This document shows, piece after piece, positions 7,786 through 14,956 of a stretch of DNA of 24,858 nucleotides (the first letter of the stretch is position 1; every line of letters starts with the position of its first letter). Position numbers and translations under genes: made by a program. The stretch is from the NCBI GenBank assembly GCA_046705645.1, contig JBJKQE010000161.1, positions 1-24,858 on the forward strand. The letters are read 5' to 3'. The notes under the pieces are model-generated. The model did no database searches. It saw only the letters and a program-made list of their open reading frames with translations, and was not told the DNA's origin. Origin of the DNA: FEN-1297 sp046705645 (lineage in GTDB: Bacteria > Bacteroidota > Ignavibacteria > Ignavibacteriales > Ignavibacteriaceae).

Positions 7786-7906
7786 GGCATGTCAGTTGCT
7801 GCTAATAAGCTGAAAATAGAAAATAGTTTTAAGCATAACATCCCTCCACAAGAATGTCACTCAGAAACTGCCGGATTTATCCCTCGAATCCGGCAGTTTT
7901 ATTTTA
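7786..7906 (+). ncRNA. Candidate small RNA ending in orphan terminator
   Basis: A strong plus-strand terminator at 7865-7906 has no plus-strand gene in front of it; the nearest one on that strand ends at 6425, beyond the oppositely oriented nadA. TTAAAA (7752-7757), 17 bases, then TATATT (7775-7780) could form a promoter giving an RNA of about 120 bases. The C-rich string ATCCCTC occurs in the predicted unpaired middle (7840-7846) and again in the terminator loop (7879-7885). That resembles regulatory RNAs that present C-rich seeds to Shine-Dalgarno sequences. It matches no RNA family I know; the 5' end is a guess. Confidence 0.35.
7865..7906 (+). terminator. Strong rho-independent terminator with no upstream gene
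   Basis: A perfect 13-bp stem, AAACTGCCGGATT (7865-7877) with AATCCGGCAGTTT (7887-7899), encloses a nine-base loop and is followed by TATTTT. The T-run is on the plus strand; read on the minus strand the stem is followed only by TTTCTGAG, so it would be a poorer terminator for aroB, whose stop lies about 75 bases away. Confidence 0.8.
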
Positions 7907-7975
7907 AAGTAGTTTATGATAAAGTAAAATTGTAAAACTGAAAAATCAAAAAGTGAATTTAATTATACCTAAAAA

Positions 7976-9076
7976 TCATTTATTGGCTAAAATCAATTTG
8001 TCCATTTCTCTAATGGAGTAAAAGAAATCATTTTTGTTTGCTTCGACATCTAATAAAAGCTCACCTACTTTGGAAAGCAGAACAAACTTTATTTTACCGT
8101 TTCTATTTTTCTTATCATGAAGCATAATGTTGTAAAGATTTTCCTTATTTAATCCGTAAAATTTGGAAGGAAGGTTAACTCTAAGAGGAAGTTCTAAAAA
8201 ATTTTTTAGGCCGAAATTGGACAGAAATCCCAGTTTGTTGGATAATATTAAAGCACAAATTATTCCAGCTATAACGGCTTCTCCGTGCTTTATAGAAAAA
8301 TTTAACTCAGTCTCAAATGAATGCGCAAAAGTATGACCTAAATTAAGGATCTTTCTTAATCCGGTTTCTTTTTCGTCTTGGGAAACCACTGCAGCCTTAA
8401 TCTTATCTGAACCTACTATTGTCTTAATGAGAGTTTTTTTGTCTAAAAGTAATATATTTTCCAGCTCTTTTGTTATGAAATTGAAGAAATTTAAATCGGA
8501 TAAATAGGCATATTTAATAACTTCGCCTACGCCGGAAGTAATTTCGGATTTAGGTAAGGTAAAAAGAAAATTTGTATCAATTAAAACAAATTTAGGTTGA
8601 TAGAATGAGCCAATCATATTCTTTTTTTTGTCAAAGTTAATACCTGTTTTTCCTCCTATTGAACTGTCGACCATAGCCAACAGTGTGGTTGGTACATGTA
8701 TTATTTGAATTCCTCTCATATAAGTCGCTGCTGCAAATCCAGCTAAATCCCCAGTTACCCCTCCTCCAACTGCAATTATTAAGCTGTCTCTGCCGTAATT
8801 ATTTTTTAAGAGAAAGGAATAAATTTTATTTAACTCCCTGTATGATTTTATATTTTCACCTGAATTTAATAAGTAAAAATTCTTTTTAATATTATAACTT
8901 TTAAATGCTGAAAAAATTTTCTTATTATGAAATTCATAAACGTTTTTATCTATTATAACCAATATATTTTTATATAAATTTAAATTACTGATTAAATCAT
9001 AAATCTTTGAGAATGTATTCTCTCCGACATAAATCGGATAACTAGATTCTTTTAGAAATACATTAATTTTATTCAA
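7976..9076 (-). CDS. aroB: 3-Dehydroquinate synthase
   Basis: Converts DAHP to 3-dehydroquinate, the second step of the shikimate pathway, using NAD and a divalent metal in the cytoplasm. At 366 residues it is full length. The NAD-binding GGGVTGDLAGF lies near residues 104-114, then HVPTTLLAMVDSSIGGKTGI, and the metal ligands Glu185 (GVGEVIK), His248 (LGHTFAH) and His264 (KHGEAV). The start appears to be a TTG at 9076: AGAGGA sits about eight bases upstream and no in-frame ATG or GTG is near. It follows aroK by 22 bases and is probably cotranscribed with it, so two shikimate enzymes are made together. The expected products feed aromatic amino acids and menaquinone. Confidence 0.97.
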   Translation of the reverse strand: MNKINVFLKESSYPIYVGENTFSKIYDLISNLNLYKNILVIIDKNVYEFHNKKIFSAFKSYNIKKNFYLLNSGENIKSYRELNKIYSFLLKNNYGRDSLIIAVGGGVTGDLAGFAAATYMRGIQIIHVPTTLLAMVDSSIGGKTGINFDKKKNMIGSFYQPKFVLIDTNFLFTLPKSEITSGVGEVIKYAYLSDLNFFNFITKELENILLLDKKTLIKTIVGSDKIKAAVVSQDEKETGLRKILNLGHTFAHSFETELNFSIKHGEAVIAGIICALILSNKLGFLSNFGLKNFLELPLRVNLPSKFYGLNKENLYNIMLHDKKNRNGKIKFVLLSKVGELLLDVEANKNDFFYSIREMDKLILANK

Positions 9077-9098
9077 CTCAGCTTCCTCTAAAGTTTAT

Positions 9099-9632
9099 TT
9101 AAGAATTAATTAGTTTAGCTATTCTGTCTACTATCAATCCTATGGAAAATTTTTCCGTATCTATTATAAAATCAGCTTGTTCATAAAACTCTATTCTGGT
9201 ATCCATTAATTTAGAAACTTTACTTATAAATTCATTTTTATTTAAGTTGATTGTCCCATTCAAGTTCAGTACCGGTCTGTCTCTCTTAAAACGAATCCTT
9301 TCATAAACTATACCTGGAGAAGCTTTTAAGTATATTAGTTTACCGGCTTTTTTTATAGAATTTAAATTTTCCGCATCAACAATCGTCCCTCCCCCGAGTG
9401 AAATTATAACTTTCTCTTTATTTAATAATTCATTTAAGGTCTCTTTTTCTGCCTGTCTAAAATATTTCTCTCCGAACTTTTCAAAAATTTCCGACACTCT
9501 CATACCAATTTTACCTTCGATTAATTTATCAAGGTCATAAAAATCCCAACCGATTGTATTGGCTAAAATAGGACCTATAGTACTCTTGCCTGAACCCATA
9601 AATCCCGTTAAGAATAATCTTTTATTTTTCAT
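9099..9632 (-). CDS. aroK: Shikimate kinase
   Basis: Phosphorylates shikimate with ATP at the 3-hydroxyl, the fifth step of the shikimate pathway. The 177-residue length is normal. The P-loop GFMGSGKST is at residues 10-18; DLD (33-35), FRQAE (Arg59) and SLGGGT (about 79-83) form the shikimate site; RDRPVL (Arg119) is in the lid, and DTRIEFYEQAD near the end carries the late conserved arginine. Only a weak AAAGAA precedes the ATG. It is the first gene of the aroK-aroB pair, with a candidate promoter at 9665-9693. Confidence 0.97.
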   Translation of the reverse strand: MKNKRLFLTGFMGSGKSTIGPILANTIGWDFYDLDKLIEGKIGMRVSEIFEKFGEKYFRQAEKETLNELLNKEKVIISLGGGTIVDAENLNSIKKAGKLIYLKASPGIVYERIRFKRDRPVLNLNGTINLNKNEFISKVSKLMDTRIEFYEQADFIIDTEKFSIGLIVDRIAKLINS

Positions 9633-9664
9633 AATTCTTTAATAAAATTATTAAATCAGGATTA

Positions 9665-9693
9665 AAAATAAACGAATGTTTTTGTAAAGCCAA
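9665..9693 (-). promoter_or_regulatory. Candidate promoter for aroK-aroB
   Basis: TTGGCT (9693-9688), 17 bases, TATTTT (9670-9665) on the minus strand, about 33 bases before the aroK ATG. Each hexamer matches the housekeeping consensus at four of six positions. In AT-rich DNA such matches arise by chance, so support is modest. Confidence 0.35.
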
Positions 9694-9722
9694 GGTACGA
9701 TGATGCTTTTTATTCTGAACAT

Positions 9723-10436
9723 TTAAAATGAATAAGCAGCACCGATTACAAAAGTTACCCCATTAACATTTATTTTAGATATAAATGAATCTTGAGCTAA
9801 TTTTATAATGTTTCCGTTATAATTTACAATATTACTATTATATACATTATTGACTGTAAATTGAGGATCTCTAAATTTCATAGCACTTCGAATACTAAAT
9901 TGATTATTAATTAAATAGTCCATAGAAATCGAAACTTGAATGCCGTAGGCAATATGGGTTTCGCTACTTTTTATATCTGCATTACCAAAATTCCTAGTTT
10001 GTTTACCATAATAATAAGCTCCGCCGCCTCCCATCAGAAATTTAAAGTTATCCGTTGAAAACGGGAGTAAGTAGTATAAAGATAATTCAATTGGGATCAT
10101 TATAAAACCATCTTTAACTTCAACAGATACTGTTTTATCATTTGAAAAAGCCGTTAAATTGTTTCCGTATTCTGATTTTGCCATATATTCGGTATTAAAT
10201 CCAATTATTATATCATCACTTAATCTGTAGCGAAAAAATATGCCCGGATTTATAATATCCGACAAAGGGAATGATGTATTTCTTAAGTAAGCATCCGATG
10301 AGTTTGGGTAGAGATATATTTGTGCAGAAGTAGTATAAACTCCGTTTACTCCAAACATAAATCTATTTCCGTTATATTGACCGAAAGTTACTGCTGTATA
10401 CAAAATAAAAAATACGATTAAAAATTTTTGTATCAT
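9723..10436 (-). CDS. Outer-membrane beta-barrel protein
   Basis: A 237-residue protein with a signal peptide (about residues 1-19, hydrophobic core FLIVFFILYTAVTF, cleavage probably before QYNGN). The mature part alternates aromatic and polar residues with Gly-rich turns and ends in a phenylalanine after GAAYS, the usual C-terminal signature of outer-membrane barrels. Segments such as IPIELSLYYLLPF and FKFLMGGGGAYYYG look like strands of the OmpA/OmpW-like barrel class common in Bacteroidota and relatives. About eight strands would fit the length. No catalytic or peptidoglycan-binding motif is present. It lies downstream of the PpiD-like folding factor but is separated from it by a terminator. 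Specific role unknown. Confidence 0.75.
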   Translation of the reverse strand: MIQKFLIVFFILYTAVTFGQYNGNRFMFGVNGVYTTSAQIYLYPNSSDAYLRNTSFPLSDIINPGIFFRYRLSDDIIIGFNTEYMAKSEYGNNLTAFSNDKTVSVEVKDGFIMIPIELSLYYLLPFSTDNFKFLMGGGGAYYYGKQTRNFGNADIKSSETHIAYGIQVSISMDYLINNQFSIRSAMKFRDPQFTVNNVYNSNIVNYNGNIIKLAQDSFISKINVNGVTFVIGAAYSF

Positions 10437-10463
10437 TAAAATAAATTATTGAAGTAATAATTT

Positions 10464-10492
10464 AATATATATTTAAAAATTAAAACCCCCAA
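10464..10492 (-). promoter_or_regulatory. Candidate barrel-gene promoter overlapping a terminator
   Basis: On the minus strand TTGGGG (10492-10487), 17 bases, then TATATT (10469-10464). The -10 matches five of six consensus positions; the -35 only three. The -35 lies in the 3' arm of the terminator stem that ends the ppiD transcript, which would pack a stop and a start signal into about 45 bases. Confidence 0.35.
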
Positions 10493-10510
10493 CCATTGTA
10501 TGATTGAGGG
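10472..10510 (-). terminator. Rho-independent terminator after ppiD-like gene
   Basis: On the minus strand CCCTCAATC (10510-10502) pairs with GGTTGGGGG (10494-10486), nine pairs with two G-U, around a seven-base loop, followed by TTTTAATTTTTAAA. It begins 25 bases after the stop of the ppiD-like gene. Read on the plus strand it is also followed by a T-rich run. Confidence 0.8.
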
Positions 10511-10535
10511 CATTTTAATTGAATTTTATTATATA

Positions 10536-12623
10536 TTATTCACCAAAAAATTGGCTTCTGTGGTCAACAATGTCTGCATTCTTTTTAAGGTTAGCGAGCC
10601 ACTCGTTAAAGAAAGCACTCTTCTTTTCTTGTAGGAGATTATTCATAATAGTATTTTTTTGAACTGCAAATGATTTTGCATTAAACGGAGTTCTAGTCAA
10701 CACTTTAATTAGATAGTACCCTTTCTCGCCTTTTACCGGATTTGAAACTTGATTTAGAGGCAACTTAATAGAATTAGCAATAAAATTATAATCCAAACCT
10801 ACACCAGGAATCGAACTTGAAACGGAAAATTCTCCGGTTTGCTTTACTATTGCTTTTGGATCAATTGAAAAAGTTTTAGTTAAATCTTCACCGATTTTAC
10901 TTTTAATGCTTTCGGCTTTTTGTAAAGCTAATTCATACCTTTTTTCTATTATAACAAGAGGCTTAACCAAATTTTTAACTGCATCGAACGGTTTTACACT
11001 TTCATGTATTACTTCAGAAACTTGAGCAACAACATAACCGCTGTTGGTTCTGATGGGATCACTAATTGAATTTAAATCATTATCAAATGCAAAATTTATT
11101 ATTTTATTACTAACTCCTATTCCCGGTATATAATATGCATCCTTAGTAAAAGTCGGAGTTTCCATATAATGATAATTCATCAACTTTGCTTCTTTAATAA
11201 ATGCATCTTTGTTAGCTATATAAGAAAAATCTTTAGCATTACTTAATAATTGGTCTTCTGTGGCAGTAGATGTTTTAATAGGATTTACAATTTGTTCAAC
11301 AATAAATTTTTCATCTGTTCTGCCTGTTACCTTTATAATATGATATCCGTAATTCGTTTTAATCGGTTTTTGAACGACGCCAACCTTCCCGCTGAAAGCT
11401 GCCTTTTCAAATTTAGGCACCATCTGACCTTTACCAAACCAGCCTAAATTTCCTCCACGTTTTGCACTTCCGGGATCTTTGGAGTATTCTTTAGCCATTT
11501 CGGAAAAGCTTGCACCTTTCTGAATTTGATCATAAATCTTCATAGCTTCGGCATAGTTTTTAGCATCATCGCCGTACTGATTAATTAAAATATGAGAGGC
11601 CTTAACAACGGTTTCTTTTGACGGAACTGTTCCTAGAAAATGGATTAGATTATAACCCTGCCTTGATAATACCGGGCCGATTATGGTTCCGGGTTTTGCA
11701 TTTAAAAGCCCTTCAGCAGCAGCAGGCGTGAAAGACGATATTGATAAAGTGTCCTTAGAATACGGAATCGAAGAGTATGTATTAACCAGGGTTTTAAAAC
11801 TTGTTGTATCAACTTTAGTTTGGTTCAAAATACTCTCTAAAGTTAATTTAACATTTTGTGAATCATCCCCCGATGGAACAAACGGGAACATAACGTATCT
11901 AATTTTTCTTTGAGCTTTTATTCCATATTGATCAAGATGGGAATTATAATAATTCTTCAAATCATTGTCGGAAACTTTAATTAATGAATCCGGGAATTCG
12001 TTTAAACTAATTAATGCATACTGGTCATTTATTTTAGTAGTCTGATCAATAAACTTTCTTTTAACTTCGGCATCACTAATTGTCAGCGAAACTAAAAGCA
12101 TACTCTGTAATTTTTGATTCAATTGAGCCTGTCTTAAATATTCTTCATAACTTAATAAAGCTTTAGAATTCTGAGGATTATAAAGAGCACTGATATATTG
12201 ATCTCTGTTAAATTTTCCTGTAGAGTCTATAAAATTTCTTTTTATAGCTTCGGGAGGATTTGGACCTAAAAGTATATTTCTTATTTCCTGATCCGAAACT
12301 GTAATTCCATATTTTTTAATTTGTTGTTCCAAGAGAGTTTGGGTTACTATAGCATCCCATACCTGGTTCCTAAATTGAAAGCTGTCCTCATCAGGAACAT
12401 CTCTCCCTTTTTGTTGTTTTAGATTTTCTCTTTCAGTATCAAGAGCCTTCATAAAATCTTTATATGTTATCTTTTCTCCATTTATAGATCCAACATTGTC
12501 AGTTCGTGCTCCAAAAATTTCCATAACGTTTGAACCTGAGATAATCATAAAAAGCACCATTATAACGCCGAATCCTATTATTAAAACAGGGGCTAAACTT
12601 CTCATTTTGGCCATCATAGCCAT
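10536..12623 (-). CDS. ppiD: Periplasmic folding factor, PpiD/SurA-type peptidyl-prolyl isomerase
   Basis: A membrane-anchored chaperone that should help proteins leaving the Sec channel or bound for the outer membrane. One membrane helix (about residues 11-30) is followed by a SurA-like N-terminal chaperone domain (about 40-200). A complete parvulin domain spans about 341-435, with KASHILI at its start, SKDPGSAKRGGNLGWFGKGQMVP in the middle (family-diagnostic) and GYHIIKVTGR at its end. Three further segments look like isolated parvulin ends: GPVLSRQGYNLIHFLG (~316-331), SDPIRTNSGYVVAQVSE (~520) and SNPVKGEKGYYLIKVLT (~640), suggesting degenerate copies around one intact domain. Length (695) is slightly above that of E. 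coli PpiD. GGAG lies 11 bases before the ATG. The product name is firmer than the symbol. Confidence 0.88.
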   Translation of the reverse strand: MAMMAKMRSLAPVLIIGFGVIMVLFMIISGSNVMEIFGARTDNVGSINGEKITYKDFMKALDTERENLKQQKGRDVPDEDSFQFRNQVWDAIVTQTLLEQQIKKYGITVSDQEIRNILLGPNPPEAIKRNFIDSTGKFNRDQYISALYNPQNSKALLSYEEYLRQAQLNQKLQSMLLVSLTISDAEVKRKFIDQTTKINDQYALISLNEFPDSLIKVSDNDLKNYYNSHLDQYGIKAQRKIRYVMFPFVPSGDDSQNVKLTLESILNQTKVDTTSFKTLVNTYSSIPYSKDTLSISSFTPAAAEGLLNAKPGTIIGPVLSRQGYNLIHFLGTVPSKETVVKASHILINQYGDDAKNYAEAMKIYDQIQKGASFSEMAKEYSKDPGSAKRGGNLGWFGKGQMVPKFEKAAFSGKVGVVQKPIKTNYGYHIIKVTGRTDEKFIVEQIVNPIKTSTATEDQLLSNAKDFSYIANKDAFIKEAKLMNYHYMETPTFTKDAYYIPGIGVSNKIINFAFDNDLNSISDPIRTNSGYVVAQVSEVIHESVKPFDAVKNLVKPLVIIEKRYELALQKAESIKSKIGEDLTKTFSIDPKAIVKQTGEFSVSSSIPGVGLDYNFIANSIKLPLNQVSNPVKGEKGYYLIKVLTRTPFNAKSFAVQKNTIMNNLLQEKKSAFFNEWLANLKKNADIVDHRSQFFGE

Positions 12624-12797
12624 AGCGTATTAAACTCCAGAATTTTATTAAAAATTTTAAGAAATCAAAAATAGACACATACACCTAAAAAAGCAATGAT
12701 TTTTCAATAGTATACTCCATAATTAACTATTGTTTTAATTATAGGAAAATATGCCTAAACTCACATTGTTAAATATTTACAGACTTCTTAATATGGC

Positions 12798-12816
12798 TTG
12801 ATTTATGCTTAATCAA
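12798..12816. promoter_or_regulatory. Perfect palindrome TTGATT-N7-AATCAA, candidate operator
   Basis: Six-base arms are perfect inverted complements around TATGCTT, total 19 bases. It lies about 100 bases upstream of the predicted Crp/Fnr transcription start and about 180 upstream of the ppiD-like start. The arms contain the FNR half-site TTGAT, but the spacing (nine bases between half-sites) is not the FNR spacing of four, so the cognate regulator is uncertain. Confidence 0.4.
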
Positions 12817-12871
12817 TGCCCTATTTAACTTTATCTATATTAAGCTTATAAATAAAATGGACTTACAAAGT

Positions 12872-12900
12872 TTGACTTTCAACATCTTCCAATATATATT
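12872..12900 (+). promoter_or_regulatory. Sigma-70-type promoter of the Crp/Fnr operon
   Basis: TTGACT (12872-12877), exactly 17 bases, TATATT (12895-12900): each hexamer misses the consensus by one or two bases and the spacing is ideal. Transcription should begin near 12907, leaving a 25-base leader that contains the GAGGG ribosome site before ATG 12933. Confidence 0.7.
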
Positions 12901-12932
12901 TCATCTCAATCTATTAATAATGAGGGATAAAA

Positions 12933-13616
12933 ATGCAAGAAAATAATGATTTTCTTAAATATGTACCAATTTTTTCCGATTTAGATGACAATACCCTGGA
13001 ACAGATTTCAAGATTAGGTATTAGAAAGTCTTTTATAAAAGACTCAGTTGTGCTTTTTGAACATGAGACTGGATCTGCATTATTTGTAATTATAAACGGT
13101 AAAGTAAAAGTTTCAAGAGTAAGCGACGATGGTAAAGAAGTAATTTTAACTATTCTTAGCGAATCAGATTTCTTCGGTGAAATGGCAATATTAGACGGTT
13201 TGGCCCGTTCAGCTAATGTAACTGCAATGGAAGATTCAGAATTATTTATAATTCAAAGAAGTGAATTTTTAGATTTGTTGCACAGTCATCCCGAAATTGC
13301 AGTTGCCTTGCTTCAAGAATTGACTCAGAGATTAAGAGCTGCCGATATGAAGATAAAATCCTTGTCTTTAAAAGATGCGGAAGGAAAGGTAGCTACAGTT
13401 ATTCTTCAATTGGCGGATGATATCGGAAAAATAAAACAGGGAACTGTTGAAATTGAAAAATTACCATTTCAACACGACTTGGCAAATATGGCAGGAACTT
13501 CTAGAGAAACTATCTCGAGGACTTTGCATTCATTTGCTAAAAAAGGTATGGTGGAACTGGATGGTTCCCGTTTAAGAATTATCGATTATGAAAAGTTTAA
13601 AGAATTATTCAGTTAA
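12933..13616 (+). CDS. Crp/Fnr-family transcriptional regulator
   Basis: A 227-residue regulator with a cyclic-nucleotide-binding-like beta-roll (about residues 10-125; GSALFVIINGKVKVSR and DFFGEMAILDGLARSANVTA), a long dimerisation helix (about 130-150) and a C-terminal winged helix (about 150-220). It has no cysteine, so it cannot carry an FNR iron-sulphur cluster. The beta-roll segment FFGEMAILDGLARSANV resembles the cAMP phosphate-binding cassette, so a nucleotide ligand is possible. The recognition helix reads SRETISRTL and contains the E-x-x-S-R pattern that FNR uses to read TTGAT. GAGGG precedes the ATG. It leads a probable operon with the PHP gene and ribH, 16 and 28 bases apart. Target genes are unknown. 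Confidence 0.93.
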   Translation: MQENNDFLKYVPIFSDLDDNTLEQISRLGIRKSFIKDSVVLFEHETGSALFVIINGKVKVSRVSDDGKEVILTILSESDFFGEMAILDGLARSANVTAMEDSELFIIQRSEFLDLLHSHPEIAVALLQELTQRLRAADMKIKSLSLKDAEGKVATVILQLADDIGKIKQGTVEIEKLPFQHDLANMAGTSRETISRTLHSFAKKGMVELDGSRLRIIDYEKFKELFS

Positions 13617-13632
13617 CAAATAAGAACAGTAT

Positions 13633-14463
13633 ATGAATGGGAAAGTAGATTTACACACTCATACAACGTTCTCGGATGGTTTCTACTCTCCTGAAGAACT
13701 AATCAAAAAAGCCAAGAACGCCGGCATTGATGTTTTAGGTATCTCCGATCATGATAATATTGCGGCAATCAAACAAGCAACTGAGTTAGGCAAAAAAATT
13801 GGGATCGATGTTATCCCAGGAGTTGAAATTAGTTCCGATATTAAGGATAGGGAAATCCATATCCTTGGATATTTTTTTGAACTTGACAATAGCGAACTTG
13901 AAAGATATTTGGTTTTCTTCCGGGAAGAAAGATTAAAGCGCGCTGAAAGAATTGTTGATAAACTCAAATCTCTAGGTCTATATCTTTCTATTAACGATGT
14001 TTTGGATAAAGCGAAAAACAGTGCAGTTGGGAGGCCGCATATTGCTCAAGCAATGTTTGAAAAGGGTTTAGTCTCTTCATATTTTGAAGCATTTAACAAA
14101 TATATTGGAAACGGATGCCCGGCTTATGAAAGGAAAGTACATCTGTCCCCACAGAGTGCATTTAAAATTATAAATGACGCCGGAGGTTTAAGTTTTATAG
14201 CTCATCCGGGATTTATGCCGGAATCTTTGTTAAAAGAATTAATAACTGCCGGGGTGGATGGTATTGAAGTAATCCACCCATCACATTCATCTCAACAAAT
14301 TAGATTTTACAGAGGAATTGTGAACGAATATTTTTTATTGGAATCCGGCGGTTCGGATTTTCACGGTGGAGAAAGGGAAGATGATAATAATCTGGGAAAA
14401 TATTTTGTTAATGTTTCTATTGTAGAAGCTATGCAACAACGATTACTAAAAAATTCAGCTTAG
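13633..14463 (+). CDS. PHP-domain phosphoesterase
   Basis: A 276-residue metal-dependent hydrolase of the PHP superfamily. The motifs fit the stand-alone group related to E. coli YciV (RNase AM) and 3',5'-nucleoside bisphosphate phosphatase: DLHTHTTFSDG (His8, His10, Asp15), GISDHDN (His40, Asp41), PGVEIS (Glu65), HILGYF (His76), then the later IAHPG and GGSDFHG that complete the trinuclear metal site. All expected ligands seem to be present, so it should be active, either trimming short 5' RNA ends or hydrolysing pAp-like nucleotides. Which substrate cannot be told from sequence alone. It starts 16 bases after the Crp/Fnr stop, with only a weak purine tract before the ATG, suggesting translation coupled to the upstream gene. 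Confidence 0.88.
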   Translation: MNGKVDLHTHTTFSDGFYSPEELIKKAKNAGIDVLGISDHDNIAAIKQATELGKKIGIDVIPGVEISSDIKDREIHILGYFFELDNSELERYLVFFREERLKRAERIVDKLKSLGLYLSINDVLDKAKNSAVGRPHIAQAMFEKGLVSSYFEAFNKYIGNGCPAYERKVHLSPQSAFKIINDAGGLSFIAHPGFMPESLLKELITAGVDGIEVIHPSHSSQQIRFYRGIVNEYFLLESGGSDFHGGEREDDNNLGKYFVNVSIVEAMQQRLLKNSA

Positions 14464-14491
14464 ATTTTTAAATAATTTAATAAAGAGAATC

Positions 14492-14953
14492 ATGAACATT
14501 ATTGAGGGAAATTTTTCATGCGATAATTCAAAATTTGCTATTATAGTAAGCAGATTTAATGAATTTATCGGACAGAAATTATTAGAAGGCGCGTTAGATT
14601 GTCTTAAAAAACATAATTGCCCTGAAGAAAACATTAATTTAATAAAGGTACCAGGAGCTTTTGAAATTCCTATTACTGCTGCAATAGCAGCTGAAAAAGG
14701 AAAATATGATGCTATTATTTGTTTAGGAGCCGTAATAAGAGGCGCTACCCCCCACTTTGGCTATGTAGCCGGCTCAACAAGCAAAGGGATTGCTGAAGTC
14801 TCATTAAAATATAAAATACCAATAGCATTTGGAGTACTAACAACAGATACGATAGAACAAGCGATAGAAAGATCTGGAACAAAATCGGGAAATAAGGGCT
14901 GGGATGCTGCATTAACTGCAATTGAAATGGTGGATCTTCTAAAAAAACTTTAA
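14492..14953 (+). CDS. ribH: 6,7-Dimethyl-8-ribityllumazine synthase
   Basis: Condenses the pyrimidine ArP with dihydroxybutanone phosphate to lumazine, the penultimate riboflavin step. It is expected to assemble into pentamers or 60-mer capsids. The 153 residues carry the family motifs: IVSRFNEFI near residue 18-26, KVPGAFEIP, CLGAVIRGATPHF with the catalytic His, FGVLTTDTIEQAIERSGTKSGNKG with the phosphate-binding Arg and Lys, then an amphipathic C-terminal helix. After the catalytic HF most relatives have Asp or Glu; here it is Gly (HFGYV), a mild oddity. AAAGAG lies five bases before the ATG. No other rib gene is nearby. It is last in the Crp/Fnr-PHP-ribH series and converges on the glycosyltransferase gene with a three-base gap. 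Confidence 0.96.
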   Translation: MNIIEGNFSCDNSKFAIIVSRFNEFIGQKLLEGALDCLKKHNCPEENINLIKVPGAFEIPITAAIAAEKGKYDAIICLGAVIRGATPHFGYVAGSTSKGIAEVSLKYKIPIAFGVLTTDTIEQAIERSGTKSGNKGWDAALTAIEMVDLLKKL

Positions 14954-14956
14954 ACC

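Larger units (their letters stand above)
7367..7975. other. Long intergenic region with three inverted repeats
   Basis: 609 bases between nadA and aroB, both on the minus strand, without a supportable protein gene. It holds a 9-bp GC-rich hairpin (7581-7613), an AT-rich inverted repeat (ATGTAAAT at 7697-7704, ATTTACAT at 7716-7723, followed by a T-rich tract) and a 13-bp terminator (7865-7899). The first may end the aroB transcript or sit in the nadA leader. The third points to a plus-strand transcript. Frames of 14 to 51 codons exist but lack convincing support. Confidence 0.7.
12624..12932. other. Divergent control region, ppiD-like gene / Crp-Fnr gene
   Basis: About 309 bases shared by two divergent genes. 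It holds a strong sigma-70-type promoter for the Crp/Fnr gene (12872-12900) and a perfect TTGATT-N7-AATCAA inverted repeat (12798-12816). No clear promoter for the ppiD-like gene was recognised, and no small gene. Confidence 0.6.

Noticed and set aside
7792..7836. A 14-codon minus-strand frame (ATG at 7836) five bases after a strong GGAGGG, a possible leader peptide for nadA.
   Set aside because: It lies about 425 bases before nadA, has no informative residues for a known attenuation mechanism, and the same GGAGGG is simply the complement of the C-rich motif in the candidate small RNA. One good ribosome-site match is not enough.
7789..7935. A plus-strand frame of about 50 codons starting ATGTCAGTTGCT.
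   Set aside because: No ribosome site, and it reads straight through the strong terminator hairpin at 7865-7899.
12499..12684. A 61-codon minus-strand frame covering the start of the ppiD-like gene.
   Set aside because: It is a shadow in another frame of the same strand; the ppiD frame has the membrane helix and continuous homologous motifs.
13749..13967. Minus-strand frame of 72 codons within the PHP gene, and similar antisense frames inside other genes.
   Set aside because: No ribosome sites or recognisable motifs; they mirror the strongly supported genes on the other strand.
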